This document shows, piece by piece, positions 22,545-36,781 of a DNA stretch of 64,000 nucleotides. The stretch is from Atrichornis clamosus. Lineage: Eukaryota > Chordata > Aves > Passeriformes > Menuridae. The stretch's first letter is position 1; each line of letters starts with the position of its first letter. Where the stretch lies: assembly GCA_013400975.1 (NCBI GenBank), contig WBMZ01003306.1:248001-312000 (forward strand), given 5' to 3'. The notes under the pieces were generated by a model. That model did not search any database. It was not told the origin of the DNA and was given only the letters and a program-made list of their open reading frames with translations. Both the position numbers and the translations under genes were made by a program.

Positions 22545-23155
22545 GCAGGTCCCTGAAGCCATCCCATCTCCAGGCTGAGCCAGCCTCAGGCCCTCAGCCC
22601 CTCCCCTCAAGACGAGTGCTCCAGCCTCGGCTGTCTCGGGAGCTCTCTGCTGAATGCACTGTGGTTTATTGACAACCCTCATCTGCTCGGCAGCCCTCAA
22701 CCCACTATTCCAGATATGGCCGAACAAATACCTAGGAAAAAGGAATAAGTGCTTCTCCCATTTTCTGGCTGTGTTCCTGCTGACGTAGCCCAGGGCGCTC
22801 TTATCCTTCATCCCTGCCAGGATCCTGCTGGCTCAGCCTCAACCGGGTGTGCCCAAGGACCACAGTCCCTGCTCCACAGAGCTGCTCCCCAGCCAGGCAA
22901 TCCCAACCTGAGCAATTCCTGTTAAGCATTAGTCTCTCCCAGACACAGGGCAGGGCAGTGCCCTGACTGAATTTCAAGAGGTTTATTGTCAGTTCATTTC
23001 CCTTGTCTTGCTCCTTCTGAATGGCAGCCCTGCCCCTAAGTATACGAGCTGCATCTCCCTACATACCTCTCCCCTTCAGGTGGTTGCAAACTTGATGAGG
23101 ATAATTCTGTCCTCTTTTCCAGACCCAGGTCAGAGACCCTGAGCAAGGCCCCTTG
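22545..23155 (-). mobile_element. CR1 LINE fragment, about 600 bp
   Basis: Reverse-strand CR1 landmarks occur in consensus order: CATCTCCAGGCTGAG near 22566, TGCTCCAGCCTCG near 22618, GACGTAGCCCAGG near 22782, TCTGAATGGCAGCC at 23016, and GCAAACTTGATGAGGATA at 23086. The segment is more GC-rich than its neighbours, as bird CR1 is. It lacks the terminal octamer repeats to the left, so the 3' end is lost or decayed. No open reading frame of the reverse transcriptase remains. Moderately diverged, so older than the fragments at 40.6 kb. Confidence 0.75.
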
Positions 23156-26100
23156 TAACCATTTACAAACACTTGTGTGTAACTTTTTTCCATCAATGTG
23201 TAATTAAAAGCTAAATGTGTTGCAAGTATTGCACAAAAAAACCCTTGAACAGTAAATCTGTCCACACACAATGTTTCCAGAAAACTTGTTGCAAGATGGT
23301 CTGAAGAAAATAATATTGGGCTGCCAAGATATTTTGTAAGGCCCCAGGAATTGATGGAGTCATTTTTCAAGTTATTTTAGCATTTTCATGTCCGACAAAT
23401 CTGTGGGGCTGGTGAGAAGTGACTTAAACTTCACTTATCACTTAGCTCTAAAGTACCTCCAGAAACAAATATAGAGGAGTGTCATCATGCCCAAAACTGA
23501 ATTGAAGACCTATATAATAAAAAGGATAACCAGTGTGTGTGAGAGGATATTGCTCAGGGAGAAAAAATTCACTTTGATCTAATTGCATTTCTGCTTATAT
23601 TTGAGCCCAACTTTCTGATGCTGATGTGGACCTGACCTCAGAGACTGTTAGCAGAATATTTAATTGGAAAAAAAGCAGAATAGGACATTCTTTAAATTTA
23701 GAATATCTTTACACTACTAAAACACACACACACAAAGAGGCAAAATGCCAAAAATGTCATATTTAAAGCACAAAAGATGCAGAGCCAGAAATTCCCTGGC
23801 TTCGTTAGAAGTGTGAATATTGCTATGTAGTTTTTACTCTGAGTTTTGGCTCTGTTCTCACTTAGTTGTCATCTTTATTCATAAACTCAGAAATTCTGCT
23901 GAGTGTGTCAACCGTCTCTTTGCTGCTGCGGCCAAATGTGTTTTCTTCTGGTTTAGACTCTTCCTTGCAGATCCTCTCTCTGACAATTAGTTCTTGTTCA
24001 TTTACTGGCTTGGTTTTGCTTAAAGGATGGAACAGGTAGCCTTGCGAAAGTAAAGAATTCTTCCTCTTAACTCTTCCGTAGTTCTGTATTTGCCATCTTG
24101 CCTGCACGATTAACAAGTTAACTGCTATGATAGTTTTTCTTTTTTAAGAGCTCCAGTGAGAATTTTGTGATTTTTTGCTACTATTCCCACGTGAGTGTCT
24201 GTCATCTTCAGTGCAGCTCTCTGGGTTTGTATTCCGTGGGGGGTGTGTTAGAGACACCTGGCTACCCTGAATGGCTCGGTCTGTACACATAACACAGCTC
24301 AGCTTCCAGCAGACAGTAGCGTCAGAAATGGAAGCAGCAGGCCTACATCAGCCCAGCACTAAGCCCAGGCTAATTAAGGGTGGTGAAGCTCACCACATTA
24401 CCTAAATCTTTACAGCATCATAGGTCACACCTTGTTTTTCCCCCGTGGTATGGCTGCTTGCTGTCTGAGCAACGCTCTTGAGCATCTCTCCAGTGTGCCC
24501 CAATAATTGTATGTGACTGGGAATATCTTCATGACGGTTGTAATAATTTCCCATTCTTAAAGCCCCTTTTCTTTTGGCTCAAATGAGCCAGAGTAGTGTA
24601 CTTAGGTAGGAGAAGAGAGACACACTGAAGCCATTTTCAAAAGCAAAACAAGAGCAGCTCTGTTATCTGTAGACCTGAACAGAAAAAGTGCTACACCTCT
24701 TTGGGAGAAAGGCACTACACAAAGAGTGGCAAAACTACCTTTGGAGATGCCATCACCACAAGCTGGTCATCTTGTACACTCTGTATACAAGCACAATGGC
24801 TGAACCCATAAAACTTTTAAAACCCGTCTGCAAAGACAGCTGATATGGCTGCCTTTGTTTTGATGCTCTGAAGACTGTCATTGAATGGGTGTTTTTGGCT
24901 TTTCATTTTTGTTTTTTTGTGAGCTACATTCCTCTGACAAAACAACTGTGGGCAGAATTAAGCTGGGGTGAACAGACGAGGAGAAAGAGAACCATTGATG
25001 GTGATATCCACCTGGGCAGAGGCAGCTCAAGGCCACAGCCCCTAGACAGGGCCCTGCTCTGAACACAACAGGTCCATCTCCTGAATCAGCCGCATGAGCT
25101 GATGAATGGTGAGCCTTCAGTATCCAAGTTCCTGTCAGTCCTGTTCCAGTCATTCCTCTATGTGGACTTTATATTTTACTATCATGAAATATTAAGTGAT
25201 TAGCCTTAGCCAATGTCAATAATTTCTGGTTAAAGTGTATTTTTGCAGTTGTAGAGAAAAATGTAGCAGTATACAACCAAGTCATTTTTATTGTTTACCC
25301 AAGAAGGCGCAGCTTAGAGGCAAAATCTTGGTCCCAAGTTTATCTGTCTTTCCATATGAAGCATGAGTTGCCAAGAAGTCTTGTGATTTTTTGAAGCCAA
25401 AGACATGCCTGGTGTAGCTTTATATTGTTCTTTTAAGATAATGGAGCTAACATGATGCCTGCTAACCCAGGATAGAGCCCCCAGACTCAGTGGAGGACTT
25501 TACTAAAATTAGAAACACCAGGTATGTACACCAACTGATTTAGAACCATTTAGAACCATATTAGAAACACCAACTGATGTACCTCCAAGTTGCTTGTAAA
25601 CAGGTGACAGATGTTAAGACGTTAATGATTTGCAGTCCAGATATCCACTGTGATGTCCAAGGGAGGATAGGAGGAGGACAAAACTGGAGTGTTCAATGTG
25701 TTTCTTGAAAAAAAATATTACTGAGGAAAGGATTCGGGGAAAAGTGCAAAAGTGAAAACATAGAAATGGCATAGGAATTTTGTGTCCATTGATGTGAGAG
25801 AAACTTATCTTTGAGAGGAGGCATTTAGCTTGCTTAGCACGTACAATGTTGCAGGGGCAGAAGCAGCCTCCGGTTTTAACTGATTATCACCTCTTTAAAA
25901 ATGTTTAGAGTGAGCAGACACAGTACTTGCTTAAATACTGCATAAGATACCATTTATCAAAAAGAAATAGGTGCCTTTTGGCACCTGCTGTAATTGCTAT
26001 GATGGAAATAGCAAGACATAACTATCAGAAGAAAGGGTGCCACATTTTTTAGCAGGTTACAGCTATTTTATGTATTTCTAATGGCCAATGAATAAATGAT

Positions 26101-29100
26101 GTAACATACATTTTACATATCTGTGGAGTAATGAATTAGAGATTAAATCATACATAATGATTTTAGGTGCCAGATACATTTAATATACTGAAGGAAAAAT
26201 TCATTCGATGTGAAGTATGAATATAATTACAAATATGTTGGAGAGTTTGTGGGAATACTTTCTATACCTGTAGAAAATTATTTGGCTCTAGCAGTAAATC
26301 CACCATAGTACATGAAGAGCAGACCCAGCTGTTTAGGTCACTTCTAAGCCTCCAGTCTTTAAAATCATGCGTTAATATTCTTTATTTAACTGTTCCTGAC
26401 CCTCCTTGCTGCTATAGTCTTCAACGTGAGCCACTGCAAGACACATGAACACAGCTGAACATGTTCATAAATAAGTGGTAAGGAATTCAAAAATTAATAA
26501 TAATGAACAAATTATATTACCTTCTTCCTGCAAAAGAACTCCCCTCTCTTAATCAGTTAAAAATGTGGTTCAAAGAGTAAAAAAAAATTATTTTTCTTTC
26601 AAACAAAATGTGTGATTTTTTTTTTTACTTACTGGAAGGAAATGAGATAATCTTTAAAAAATGGATTTTTAAAGTCATTTTTTGACTCTTAAGGAGAACG
26701 TGCATTGTCTGCCAGGCAGACGAGTCTCTCATCAAAGAATTTCAGATGTGATTTTTTTTTTCTTAATGTAATAAGACACTATGCATTTTGTCCTCAGTTC
26801 TCTGGAAGAGATCTCAAAGAAGCAATTAATATCAAACTGAATGACTGACCAACCATCTGCCAATTCCAGCACATTCAATACAACTGATGCTTTATTCAAA
26901 TACAGAGTACAGACTCTGCCACCAGAAGAATTGATTTAGCTCAGATGGGAAGGGAAGAATAATATGTAATTATACATACAGTGAGACCTGCTCATATAAG
27001 ACGTTGATGCAGTAAAATTGTTTTTCTGCTACAGTAAAGACGAAAAGATTAGAGGAAATTTTCAATATATTGCAACATGTAAGATTCAAGGTAAGTCATA
27101 CTGAATCTTTGCTTGTCAAGAAGTTGTCTGGTGCAAGGGAGGAGCTGCCTCATTACAGAAGGTTTTGCTGTTTAAACCCACATATTCAGAGAGGTTAAAA
27201 TGATTAAACACTCAAATCTGATTTATTTTGGTGGACTTGGGCAACATAATCTTCAGGCAACATTTAGCTCTCATGTTTTGACATCACAGAAGGCAGCTGC
27301 AGGGACAGGAAGCCATCCAACAAAGGGAGAGGAAATCCTGGGTTGTTTGGTTCAATAGAATATAAATGAAGAAGACATTATACTGAATAAGGAATCAAAG
27401 CTTGCAGAAGACATTTTGTGTCAGCTTCTGACCACTGATTTGGTGACAGCCTATAAATCAACTCCAAAGTCAGCTGCAAATCCATGTGAGGTTTCCTACA
27501 ACCTCGGGAGGTCTGTGGGTCTGCACTACATTTTTCCTCAATTGATTGCTTAGCTGCAGAGGCACGTGTTAGAATTTTTGTCTGGAAACAAGGGGACAAA
27601 ATCCTCACTTGTGTCAGCATTTCTGTATTTACACAGAAAGTGTCCTCAAGTCACTGTGCAGGATGTGAGGTGAAGTTAGAGGGAACGTGATTTCTCAAAG
27701 TAGGATTTTCATGGCTGGTTGTAAAGATCCTAAGTTCTGGTAGAAAAAAAAATCATAATAGTGATCAAAAATAAAAAGGATAGTTCAGAGAACACCTACT
27801 TTTTCCTTTCTTTTATTTAATTTTTCTCTGTTAAAATAATGCTGCTCTGCTACGTGACATGGACAGAAATCAAGAAGGGTCATATCAACCAGGATTATCT
27901 CTACAGCATGGAATTCCGAAAACAAAGGCACAAAGCACTCAGATTTTCACAGAAGTGAAAGTGCTAGCTTATGTATTCTTGAGACTCTTAGAACCTCTGC
28001 TTTGATATTGCACAGAGCCAGTCATTAAGAAGAAGAAGATTGTGAGTCACTGACAGCTCTAGTATATGAGTAAGTTGCAGCTTAGGACATTTACGAGTAG
28101 TTTGAAAACAGAATTTGCTTTTTGACCCAAATACTTGAGCCTTAGCATTAGATAGATACTTTCATTTTACACCTATTGATTCCTATGTGAAGCACCTATA
28201 GAAAACACACCATCTGTACAGTTCAGACATCATAGATAGTCAGTGCTTTCTCCTGAAAAATACTTCTAAGCTCACAAAATTCACAAAATGCATCCTCTGC
28301 CTTTAATAAAAATTGTAACTGATTAGCAGCGTGTGAAAATGATTGCTAACAATTAAGTCCCTGTTCATATAGCCAGGCACATTGTAAAGGCAGTATAGCA
28401 GGTTTCCTGTGGTTGCCTATAGAAAACTCATGCATTCATTCTTAATTGCATAGCAGTGCTTAAATCAGACTTTTGCCTGCTACACTTTGTATTTCACAGG
28501 TCAGTGAGGATTTTTCTGTTTATTTAAAATAAGAAAGATTAATTTGCGTTATTTTTCAATCTCATTGACTTAATTTGGTGTGAAGGAAGGAAACTTTCTG
28601 CTTCTAAGGAAACATTAACTGCTTTTTTGTAATCTGACACTCTTGCTGTATCTGCCATCTCTTAAAATATTGCTGCTGACATTTGTCACCCTAATGAGTG
28701 CAAGGAAATGAAATTTAGTGAACTTAAAATAATTCAGATTCTTTAGTAAAAATTATGCCTGTTGCTGTTTTTTGCCTCTGTTGGGGCAAAGTGTAGAAGA
28801 CCTCTAGTCTAGAGCCTAACTTGTCTGCAGCCAAACTCGTCTCTTGTTAGAGGTTCTCACTCTATGCGTTCCATCAAGCTGCACCTCCAAGCTGCTCTGC
28901 AGATAATGACACCGTGGGAAAGTTGGTTGGAGTTCTTGGCATTAAAGTTTGCTAACCCTTGTGTGCAGCTGCCACAAAGAGAAGCTCTGTTTTGCCTTCC
29001 TGAGCACCTTCAGGGGCAGCTGTAGGCGCTGTGTTTAACGACCTTGCTACACTGGCAGAATGATGGCTTTGATGGCTGTTTACAGGTGCTGAGGTAGTTC

Positions 29101-30612
29101 TGCTTCCCTATATTTCTAGATGCTGTTTCCTTCTTCCTGTTGATGAGCATGTTTGCACAACAACATACAGCATCAGAAGGCCAAGCTTTAGCCCAGATGG
29201 CTGTTTTTTCAGGCTGCCTTGCACCGTTCTGTTGCGATATTGAGACCTGTCTTGACTGAAGGACAGCCCCTGTCCAAAACATTCCATAGCACTTTCATGC
29301 TGTCACCCCAGAAGGCCTTGCTGTCTTGGAGGCAAACAAGGACACAGGCCCAGCTTTTGGCTGCTTTCACTTATACTAAGAATTGAGTTAAAATGCAAAC
29401 AGATTTCTCTGCACCAGTTTCTTTCCAGCAGTAGAGAGCTCTATGAAGACTTAATGATTTGGCTGCCTGCTGAGAGGTGTAATATATGCAACTATCTCCC
29501 AATAGATTTCTGCCCTAAAAGATACCTCCTCCATTTCATTCTTTTCATTGTTATGTCACCTAACATGAAAGTAAAAAAGGACAAATGTAATTTTTTAAAG
29601 CCATTTCTTACTGCAGATGTGAAGCTCTTAGTGGCCCTTGTAAGTTAATACGCATTGAAATACATAATCAGACCATCAGACCCTGAGTATCCCAGGAACA
29701 GATTGTGTATTGACTGCTAAGGGCTAATCTTCATTTAAGGTACTCTGATTGCAACTGAATCTAGTGAAAAGGTATGACTCTCAAACCCCCTGCTGCTTAA
29801 AATGTTCTGGTTTATTCCTGCTACTATACTTTTTTTATTTCTTCAAGATTGGGAAGATTAAAAGATGAATGAGATCTCAAAATTGAAAGACAACATGTAG
29901 CCTTATGGAAATTAGATTTTTATTTCTTCCTGATAGCACTAAAGTTAAAAATTATTAACCTTACATTCCAATTCTTTTCTTTGGGTTTCCGAATCTGTGT
30001 TATCTCTTATGAATCTTTTTTTAATAAAATATGAAAATCCTGTAACTCCTTCTTCTATAGTGATAGAGTCTCTCCTGTTGTCTCAAACTAAAATAATAAA
30101 AAATAGAAACCACGTTTACAAGATGAATGACTAAATACCTCTGTATTACAGCAAACAAAAATGCACTATATATTTCTTAACAATTGTGAGTTGGAAGATA
30201 TAAATTTTTACTCTGAAAAAACCTCAAAATTTATGTTTTAAAAAGTATGGTCTTTAACAATGGTATTTGTTTTATAATTAACAATTGTATTTAAGCAACA
30301 CTCTACTACTTCCTTTTATAGACTTTTTCTCAGAACGCATTCTTATACTAGTACTTCCCATGCTTTTAGGGTAGGTCTTTAAGTTGTTTTAATGTTTCGT
30401 AATCCCTTTTGAGTCCTTCTACTTTACTTTGTTCTCTAATTTTTAACTAAGTGTTTTAAATGGAACTTCCAAATATTTTTTATGCTTCTGCAAGGTTTTA
30501 ATCAAAAGTTTTTGCCAAATGTCGTGACTAGCAGAATACTTTCAGTTGTCTCCCTGTTATTTTTCTTTGATAAATAAATTATTCACAAGAAGTAAAAATA
30601 GTGTCAATCTTG
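23156..30612. other. Non-coding stretch, no gene recognised
   Basis: No coding frame or named repeat. Contains a short (CA)n at 23721-23734 and a locally duplicated TTAGAAACACCA/CCAACTGAT pair at 25508-25580. It also holds an AT-rich motif-dense block at 26040-26230. The 28.8-29.3 kb part is somewhat richer in GC and could be a decayed repeat, but I could not name it. Confidence 0.5.
26040..26230. promoter_or_regulatory. AT-rich homeodomain-motif block, possible conserved element
   Basis: Several homeodomain cores lie close together: TAATGAATTA at 26129-26138, GATTAAATCA at 26141-26150, TAATGATTTTA just after, and AATGAATAAATGATG near 26087. No simple repeat or known TE explains the block. 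Non-coding elements near developmental genes look like this, but AT-rich DNA produces such cores by chance. Confidence 0.15.
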
Positions 30613-30698
30613 GGGCTGTCCTGTGCAGGGCCAGAAGCTGGACTTTGATGACCCTTGTAGGTCCCTTCCAACTCAGGATATTCTATGATTCTATGACA
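30613..30698 (+). mobile_element. CR1 LINE 3' end, severely 5'-truncated
   Basis: GGGCTGTCCTGTGCAGGGCC, then GCTGGACTTTGATGACCCTT and GGTCCCTTCCAACTCAGGAT, then ATTCTATGATTCTATGA. This is the avian CR1 3' end with two copies of the terminal octamer, only about 85 bp long. Close to consensus, so a relatively young insertion. Confidence 0.9.
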
Positions 30699-31269
30699 AA
30701 AAAGATGTTTCTTAGCTCTTTACAAAGATTTCTTTGTAGTTAATATTGCAGAAATGCAGAGAATGATTTGGGTGAACTTGATGATCCTGAATGTTCACTA
30801 ACAAGGGAACATAAAGACCAGAATTGTTCCAATGGGTTATATGTAAAACGAATCTCCAGCTTACAGTGAGAAAATAATGGCAATACTATTTAATCACAAA
30901 AGGAAATACCACTGTAGGAAATGAGAAATCATGCAGACAAATGGTAAGGCAGTGCAGGAATGCTTTACTGTAATGGAATTATGAGGCTGAATACATTTTG
31001 AAATATTACTTTTTTATTTAATTAAATGTTGTGGTTACTGTTTCACAGTCAATACCCCAGAAAAGGCTGTATAGGCTGTATCTGTATATAATTTGAAAAT
31101 GCAGATATTCACCACTTTTCAGGTTTGAAAACATGAAAAAAATATTCAAGTGTCTTCTAAAGAAATGGGTTTTCCCATAGTTACACACAAAGTTATCGTG
31201 GTAACTTGAATAACAAAATTAATAGTGATTAACAAATGTAGTACAACTTCTTCACTGGTTCAGACTCAT

Positions 31270-31292
31270 TGTAAATTAAAAAAAAAAAAAAG
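31270..31292. repeat. Poly(A) run
   Basis: A run of about 14 A residues after TGTAAATT. No element body recognised next to it. Confidence 0.8.
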
Positions 31293-31547
31293 GATGTAGC
31301 TTCCAGTGAAGTACAGTTGTGTGTTCAGTCTCTTCTGTATTTAGGTGAATAGCATCCAAGAAATTGAGAGACAAGAAAGGGCAAATACTTGCCTTTCAGT
31401 CTTACCTCAAAACCCCTAGTCTGAAACACAATCTGCTGCTCTAGAATCATTTTCAGGACTTCATGAAGTATTTGGCACCTGAGTAGCTTAGTTTGGATCA
31501 TAATTTTCAGAGGTTTGTTGTTACACTTGTGAAAAGTAATGGCTGGA

Positions 31548-31599
31548 TTCATTTATCTTGGAGGTCTTTTCCAACCTTAATGGTTCTATGATTCTATAA
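31548..31599 (+). mobile_element. CR1 LINE 3' end, about 50 bp
   Basis: GGAGGTCTTTTCCAACCTTA followed by TGGTTCTATGATTCTAT is the last piece of a CR1 with the octamer tail. It has the same orientation as the copy at 30.6 kb, about 0.9 kb away. It is too short to place in a subfamily. Confidence 0.8.
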
Positions 31600-34500
31600 A
31601 AGATCCCGATTGACAGCTCTGTACAGTGAACTCTTCTGTTAATTTCTCCACAGAAAATATGCAGCAGCTGGTTTGAGGTCTCTGCACTTCAGAACCACCA
31701 GCCTGCAGAACGGCCTGCAGGAGTAGGAGGAAGAATCTCATTTCTCTGTCTGTACCACCACTGGGATTAAAGGTATGGATAGTCACCCTCGTGTAAAAGA
31801 CTTCAGTATGCGTTAAAGGAGAGCAAAGTGCTGAAGCAAAAGGTACCAGAAATGATATATGCTTTAGCAAACCTGCTTTTTAAGTGAAAGCAATTTGGCT
31901 TCAGTGTGAACAGTAGTAAATTACAGCACAAGACCCTGCAAGAATGTTGTAGTTAGCAGAAAGGTATTTACACATGGATTTTTTAAAGCCCAAGGAATTC
32001 AGAGTTAAGATTCACAAGCCATCAAACACCTGAAAGTTTGAAAATTCATAGTTAGGGTCCACAAACTTACTTGACTTACTCCCACGGATGCAAGCTGCCT
32101 TCCCAAATTCTCTTTTATGACCATTGTAATAAATAATTTTTTTTGATCAAGCATTTTAAAAATACTTTAGGAAGTCAGCAAGTTTGAAAACACTGTACTT
32201 TACTTGCACAGAAAATTCAGGAAAGGATCAAATTATGTATGTGTTTGTGCTTTTGGTTGGCTCTTCCATGTCCCAGCACTGCTGATGAGTTAATATAGAA
32301 CATCAGGATGGATTACTAGGAACTAATCACTAATAAATTCTGGATGTGTGAGTTTGACTAATTGAGTCATGATGTATCTTGCTTTTTTGTCATGTTTTTG
32401 ACATGAGAAGGCAAAAACTCAGGAAGGATGGTGAGGGTTTTGTTTTGTCTCACAAATGCTGAAAATCTGCAAAAAAATTCTAAATCTAGAAAACCTTTGG
32501 ATTCCTGGAAGGCACAGAATATTGTAATAATTATTAAATTCTCTTTTCTGAATAACCACAAGCTTAGAGGAAGTTATGTCTTAGCCCTTGCTTTGAAACT
32601 TAACTTGTGGCTGTGAGGGAATAGCGGGGCAAATTTAAGAATGAAAGTATTATTACTGATAACTATGAAATTTTTAGATGAGACATCATTAATATATGGT
32701 CTCAAGGAGTATATAGAAATGAAGAATCTATTATGTGTGTTGAAAACACAACTGTTATCATTGCATAAATATTTTATGCAGTTTATTTGTGAGCTTTTCA
32801 GTTCCAATACCTGTGTGTTGTTTGAGAGTTATTAAGCTTGTACCTTTTATACAAATCCCAAAGTAACAGAGGCACTGCAGAGTTCAGAGCAGAGCTTCCA
32901 GAAGCTTAACCAATGTCAGACTTCACTGTTGCCCTTTCCAGTCATGTGCATCCTGCTAACTTTGCTTCTAGATACAAGTCAAATATAGCTGTCTGTAGAA
33001 GTAATGCAGAAATACATCACCAGTGTTTGTTTTTAATTCTCCTTGTGATCTGGACAGCTTATGAACAAATTTGGAAGCCTAATTAAAATAATTCATTGAA
33101 AGCTGTCACTGGATTTGAACAGAGTGAAGAGGTAGTGACTTTTTTTTTTACTTAAAAACAAAGCAAGTTGGGAATCAGAGTGAAAAATAAAACCCTCTTT
33201 ATTTGATGTCTCTCAGAGACTAAAATGAGCACACAGTGGAGATGTTTGGAGAAGTGTCAGTTTTTCCATTCTTCCTTCCTGTGTATTGCAAGCACTATTA
33301 TAAGAGAACTACAGGTAATATTGGCTGTATGAAACAAACGGCTGACAGGTTTCCTGGCTAGCAGCAGAGAATCCCTGCACTGCTCTTGGCTGGTGAAGAA
33401 GACCAAAGTGTTTTTAGTAGCTAACAGAGATAGCACTGTTTTGATTTAGAATCAGCACAGAGTATGCCATTCCCCGCTTATCTACAACAAGCATCTGTTT
33501 TAAGATTACAGTACTTTCTATAGAGCTGCAAAAATGTGTTGACACATTGTAAATTAAAGGGAGATGGAGCTCACAGTATAATCACACAGGATACTGCTCC
33601 TGCTAAATCCAAAAGCAAAGCTTGCTGTGATTTCATACAGTTCAAGGATTCAGTCCCAGCTTCTGAAACAAATGCAGTGAAAAAACAAGGCAGAGAATAT
33701 AAGGGCTCTGTAGTAGCCAAGTACTGAATCAAGTACTTAAGAACAGTCAGTCAACCTCTGACTTTGGCCAGCCAGCAGTCCTTAAGTGGTTTAAAGCCAA
33801 CAGGTTTTCACCTCTTCTGAGGAAAAGGAAATGTGAATGTCAGTGTTCAGCTCTATAGCCTCCACAGTGAAGTGAAAGCAGGTAGATTATGATGCATTTT
33901 GTTTGGCTGTGAGAGAACTATACATACTATGATGTCCCACAATCACCAGCCTCTAGTGTTTTCTCACAGATGTGTCTGTGTACTCATACTTTACTTTTTC
34001 TGAAACTAGGATTTTTTATTTAATGTCATCAAAATAATATACGCAGAAACATGCGTACACACAATTTGCTGTATGCTGAGGAATAAAATCTTCAGTGTGT
34101 GTTGGGTGATACCCAAGATTAACACTCGTCTTCTACTGCAGTTATAAACACCAATTAAGGTTTTCCACTGTCTGATACTAGCTAGAATCTCCCATGTTTA
34201 CCTTTCTATTGACATATTGCAATGCAATTTGTGTTTCTCTTGTGATACTGTAACAGAGTTAAGGCTTTGTATTGATTAAAAGTAATCTTGAGGAAAAAAT
34301 TAATAGTTATTTTTTTCTTAAAACATCCGGTTAAATTTAATGGCAATTAGAAGCCTGGTATTTCATATGCATTATTCCTTTAGAAATATCCACTGTGTTA
34401 TATTTCTCCGCTTCATCAGCTCTGTATTCTACATTTCTTTTCTTGTAACCTTGCATACCAAGTAGACAACTGGGAATGCAGGGAAAATTTCTCAGCGAAA

Positions 34501-36717
34501 CGGTGTTCACTGCTTTTGGAGGGTTGTAGGGATGTTGGACAGATTTAGTAGTGCCTTTCAATCAATGCAGACATAATCTTCTTAGTGTGATCCAATTTGA
34601 TTAGGTGCATTTGTATTCTTGTGTGATTTGAGAATCTGTAGAGATGCTTCTGTAGGAGGTAAAGGTAAGCAGTAATGTGCCCTTTGTGAAAAGCCCATAT
34701 AATTTACATGGATTAGTTTAAATAGGAAGGTCCTATCAGATACTACATGTCAGCTGTAGTTTTTTACATAAATATTCATAGGACAGAGATAATAGAAAAC
34801 TCCTATATTTTTCTTTCTTTAGTCTTTATGCCTAAAGATATGGAAAGTAAAATCCACAAAAAATTGCCTTGTAACCTTTTTCCAATCACAACTGAGTAAC
34901 TTGTTCTCCTTCCAGCCAGGCCTCGACAAGCTCCCTGGTTATGCATTAGTTATCTCTTGAATTGAGTTTCATGTGAGCCTCAATACCCTCTTGTGGTCCT
35001 CCTCTTGTGACCGAGGGTCGTGATGGCTGGTGCAACTTGACGAGGAGAGCTGACAAAGCAGTACCTGCTGATAGCTTTGTAGGGTGCTGCTGAGCACCTC
35101 TCTGCCTCAGACACCAGTGTTACACCCGGGAATTCCCTTCACTTGTGATTCCCCTTTTGCTGGGAGAAAGTTGGAAGTAATGGCTGCTCTTCAGGTTTCC
35201 GTTTTCTGCTCTCCAGTGTGGCACATTTGGCTTTCTGTTGTGAAGAGTGAGTGAATGAATGAACACGAAGAGAGACAGATGTTGTCGGTGGTAGTCACAG
35301 GTGAATCGGTTTCCCTGGTGATCATGATACCAGCCATGGCTTCTGAAATGAAACACAAAATAAGTTTCCTTGTTATTTTCCTCTACAGCAAACAAGACAT
35401 TTTTTCCTCCACGCTTGATAGGAACATAACTGAGAGAGATTAACATACTTATAGACTGAAATAACAAAAATTTCAGGGGAAAGAGTTATGAATAGCAGTC
35501 AGTTATTACTTTTTTGACTGAAAATTGACGTAAGAATGCACCTTGACTTTGTTAAGGCTTGTCAAATAGCAAATGCTATTACTGAGGCTGACAGAAATTT
35601 TTTGTGAGACTTGTGTATTCTGATAAAGCAGTAGAGATGTGAGGAAAGCAGACCATGTCTATCAGAAAGACAAAAGAAAAAGAGTGGGGGCCTTCCCACT
35701 GTTAAGTTCACAATGTTTAGTTCCTTGAGGCTTGTTTCGTATCAGTTTGGGGGTTCCACAGTCCTCCTAATGTGTCTGTCATGACTAATCTTATAATTTA
35801 AATTTTTAAGCCACTTAGGATATGGAATGACAAAGTCTTACAAAAGGATGACCAGTGATATATAAAACCCATCTTAATTACATTATTTGAATCAAAACCA
35901 CTTGCATGTAAGCATTAGCTGGATAATACAGCAAATTGCTGCTCTCTGTAAGTGTTAAACCAACCCTAGGAAATCTTTCACTGTTATGAAATTTTGTGAT
36001 TTATATTGGCTATTAAGAAATACTAAAAGTCTTCAACTATGCAGAAGTGCACTATAGCTCAAGGGGCTCTGGAGATGCTTGTATTGTGAAGTGATCCTTT
36101 ATGAGAAAAGCTCTTCTTTACTTGACAGCTGCATTGTTCACCCTATGATATGCTTCCAAAATATTTCAAATTGTGGATTAGTTGCACTGTTTTAATTACT
36201 AAATACAGGCTTTTTTAATCAACAGTGCTTCTAATGCCTGAGGAATTTGCCAGATCCTCTGGTAAATGTTAAGTCTTTGTTAGTGAGAGGCATTTGAAGA
36301 ATATCTCAGTAGTCTGAATGCTAAAGAAAATCCATACACAACAAAGATATATTTTCATTTTTCTAGTTCTAGATATGAAAAAAAATGCTGATATGCTATA
36401 AACTATGCAGCCTTCTACTATTTTTCTAACCCTTGGGGAATGCAGTGCAGAATGGACACTTGTTCAGTTACTAAAACTTCTTTTCAGCCTCACAAAGTCT
36501 TGGCTTCCCAGCTTGATGAAAACATTCTTAGGAGTTTATATATAGCACTGACTCTTTGAGCAGTATTGTTTGGTGGCAATAATAACATTATTGTTTTAGT
36601 TTCTCAAAAGCTCCCTTCACATCAGTAGTTGAATGGTAGCAGACTAAATGCCGCAGTACGATCCTATGTGTTCTATCATTTTCCTCTGTACCCACGATCA
36701 TAGAAGATGCAGGTGTT
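31600..36717. other. Non-coding stretch, no gene recognised
   Basis: Nothing coding. A short TGAA-type repeat occurs at 35246-35263. The 34.98-35.2 kb portion is richer in GC with opposing frames of up to 115 codons, but no motif is recognisable. Confidence 0.5.
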
Positions 36718-36781
36718 GGTTTCTCTCACCAAATGTATATTATTGCATAGGTTTCTCTCACCAAATGTATATTATTGCATA
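36718..36781. repeat. Exact 32-bp tandem duplication
   Basis: The unit starting GGTTTCTCTCACCAAATG and ending TATTGCATA is present twice with no mismatch, at 36718-36749 and 36750-36781. Perfect identity indicates a recent duplication or an assembly error. Confidence 0.95.
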
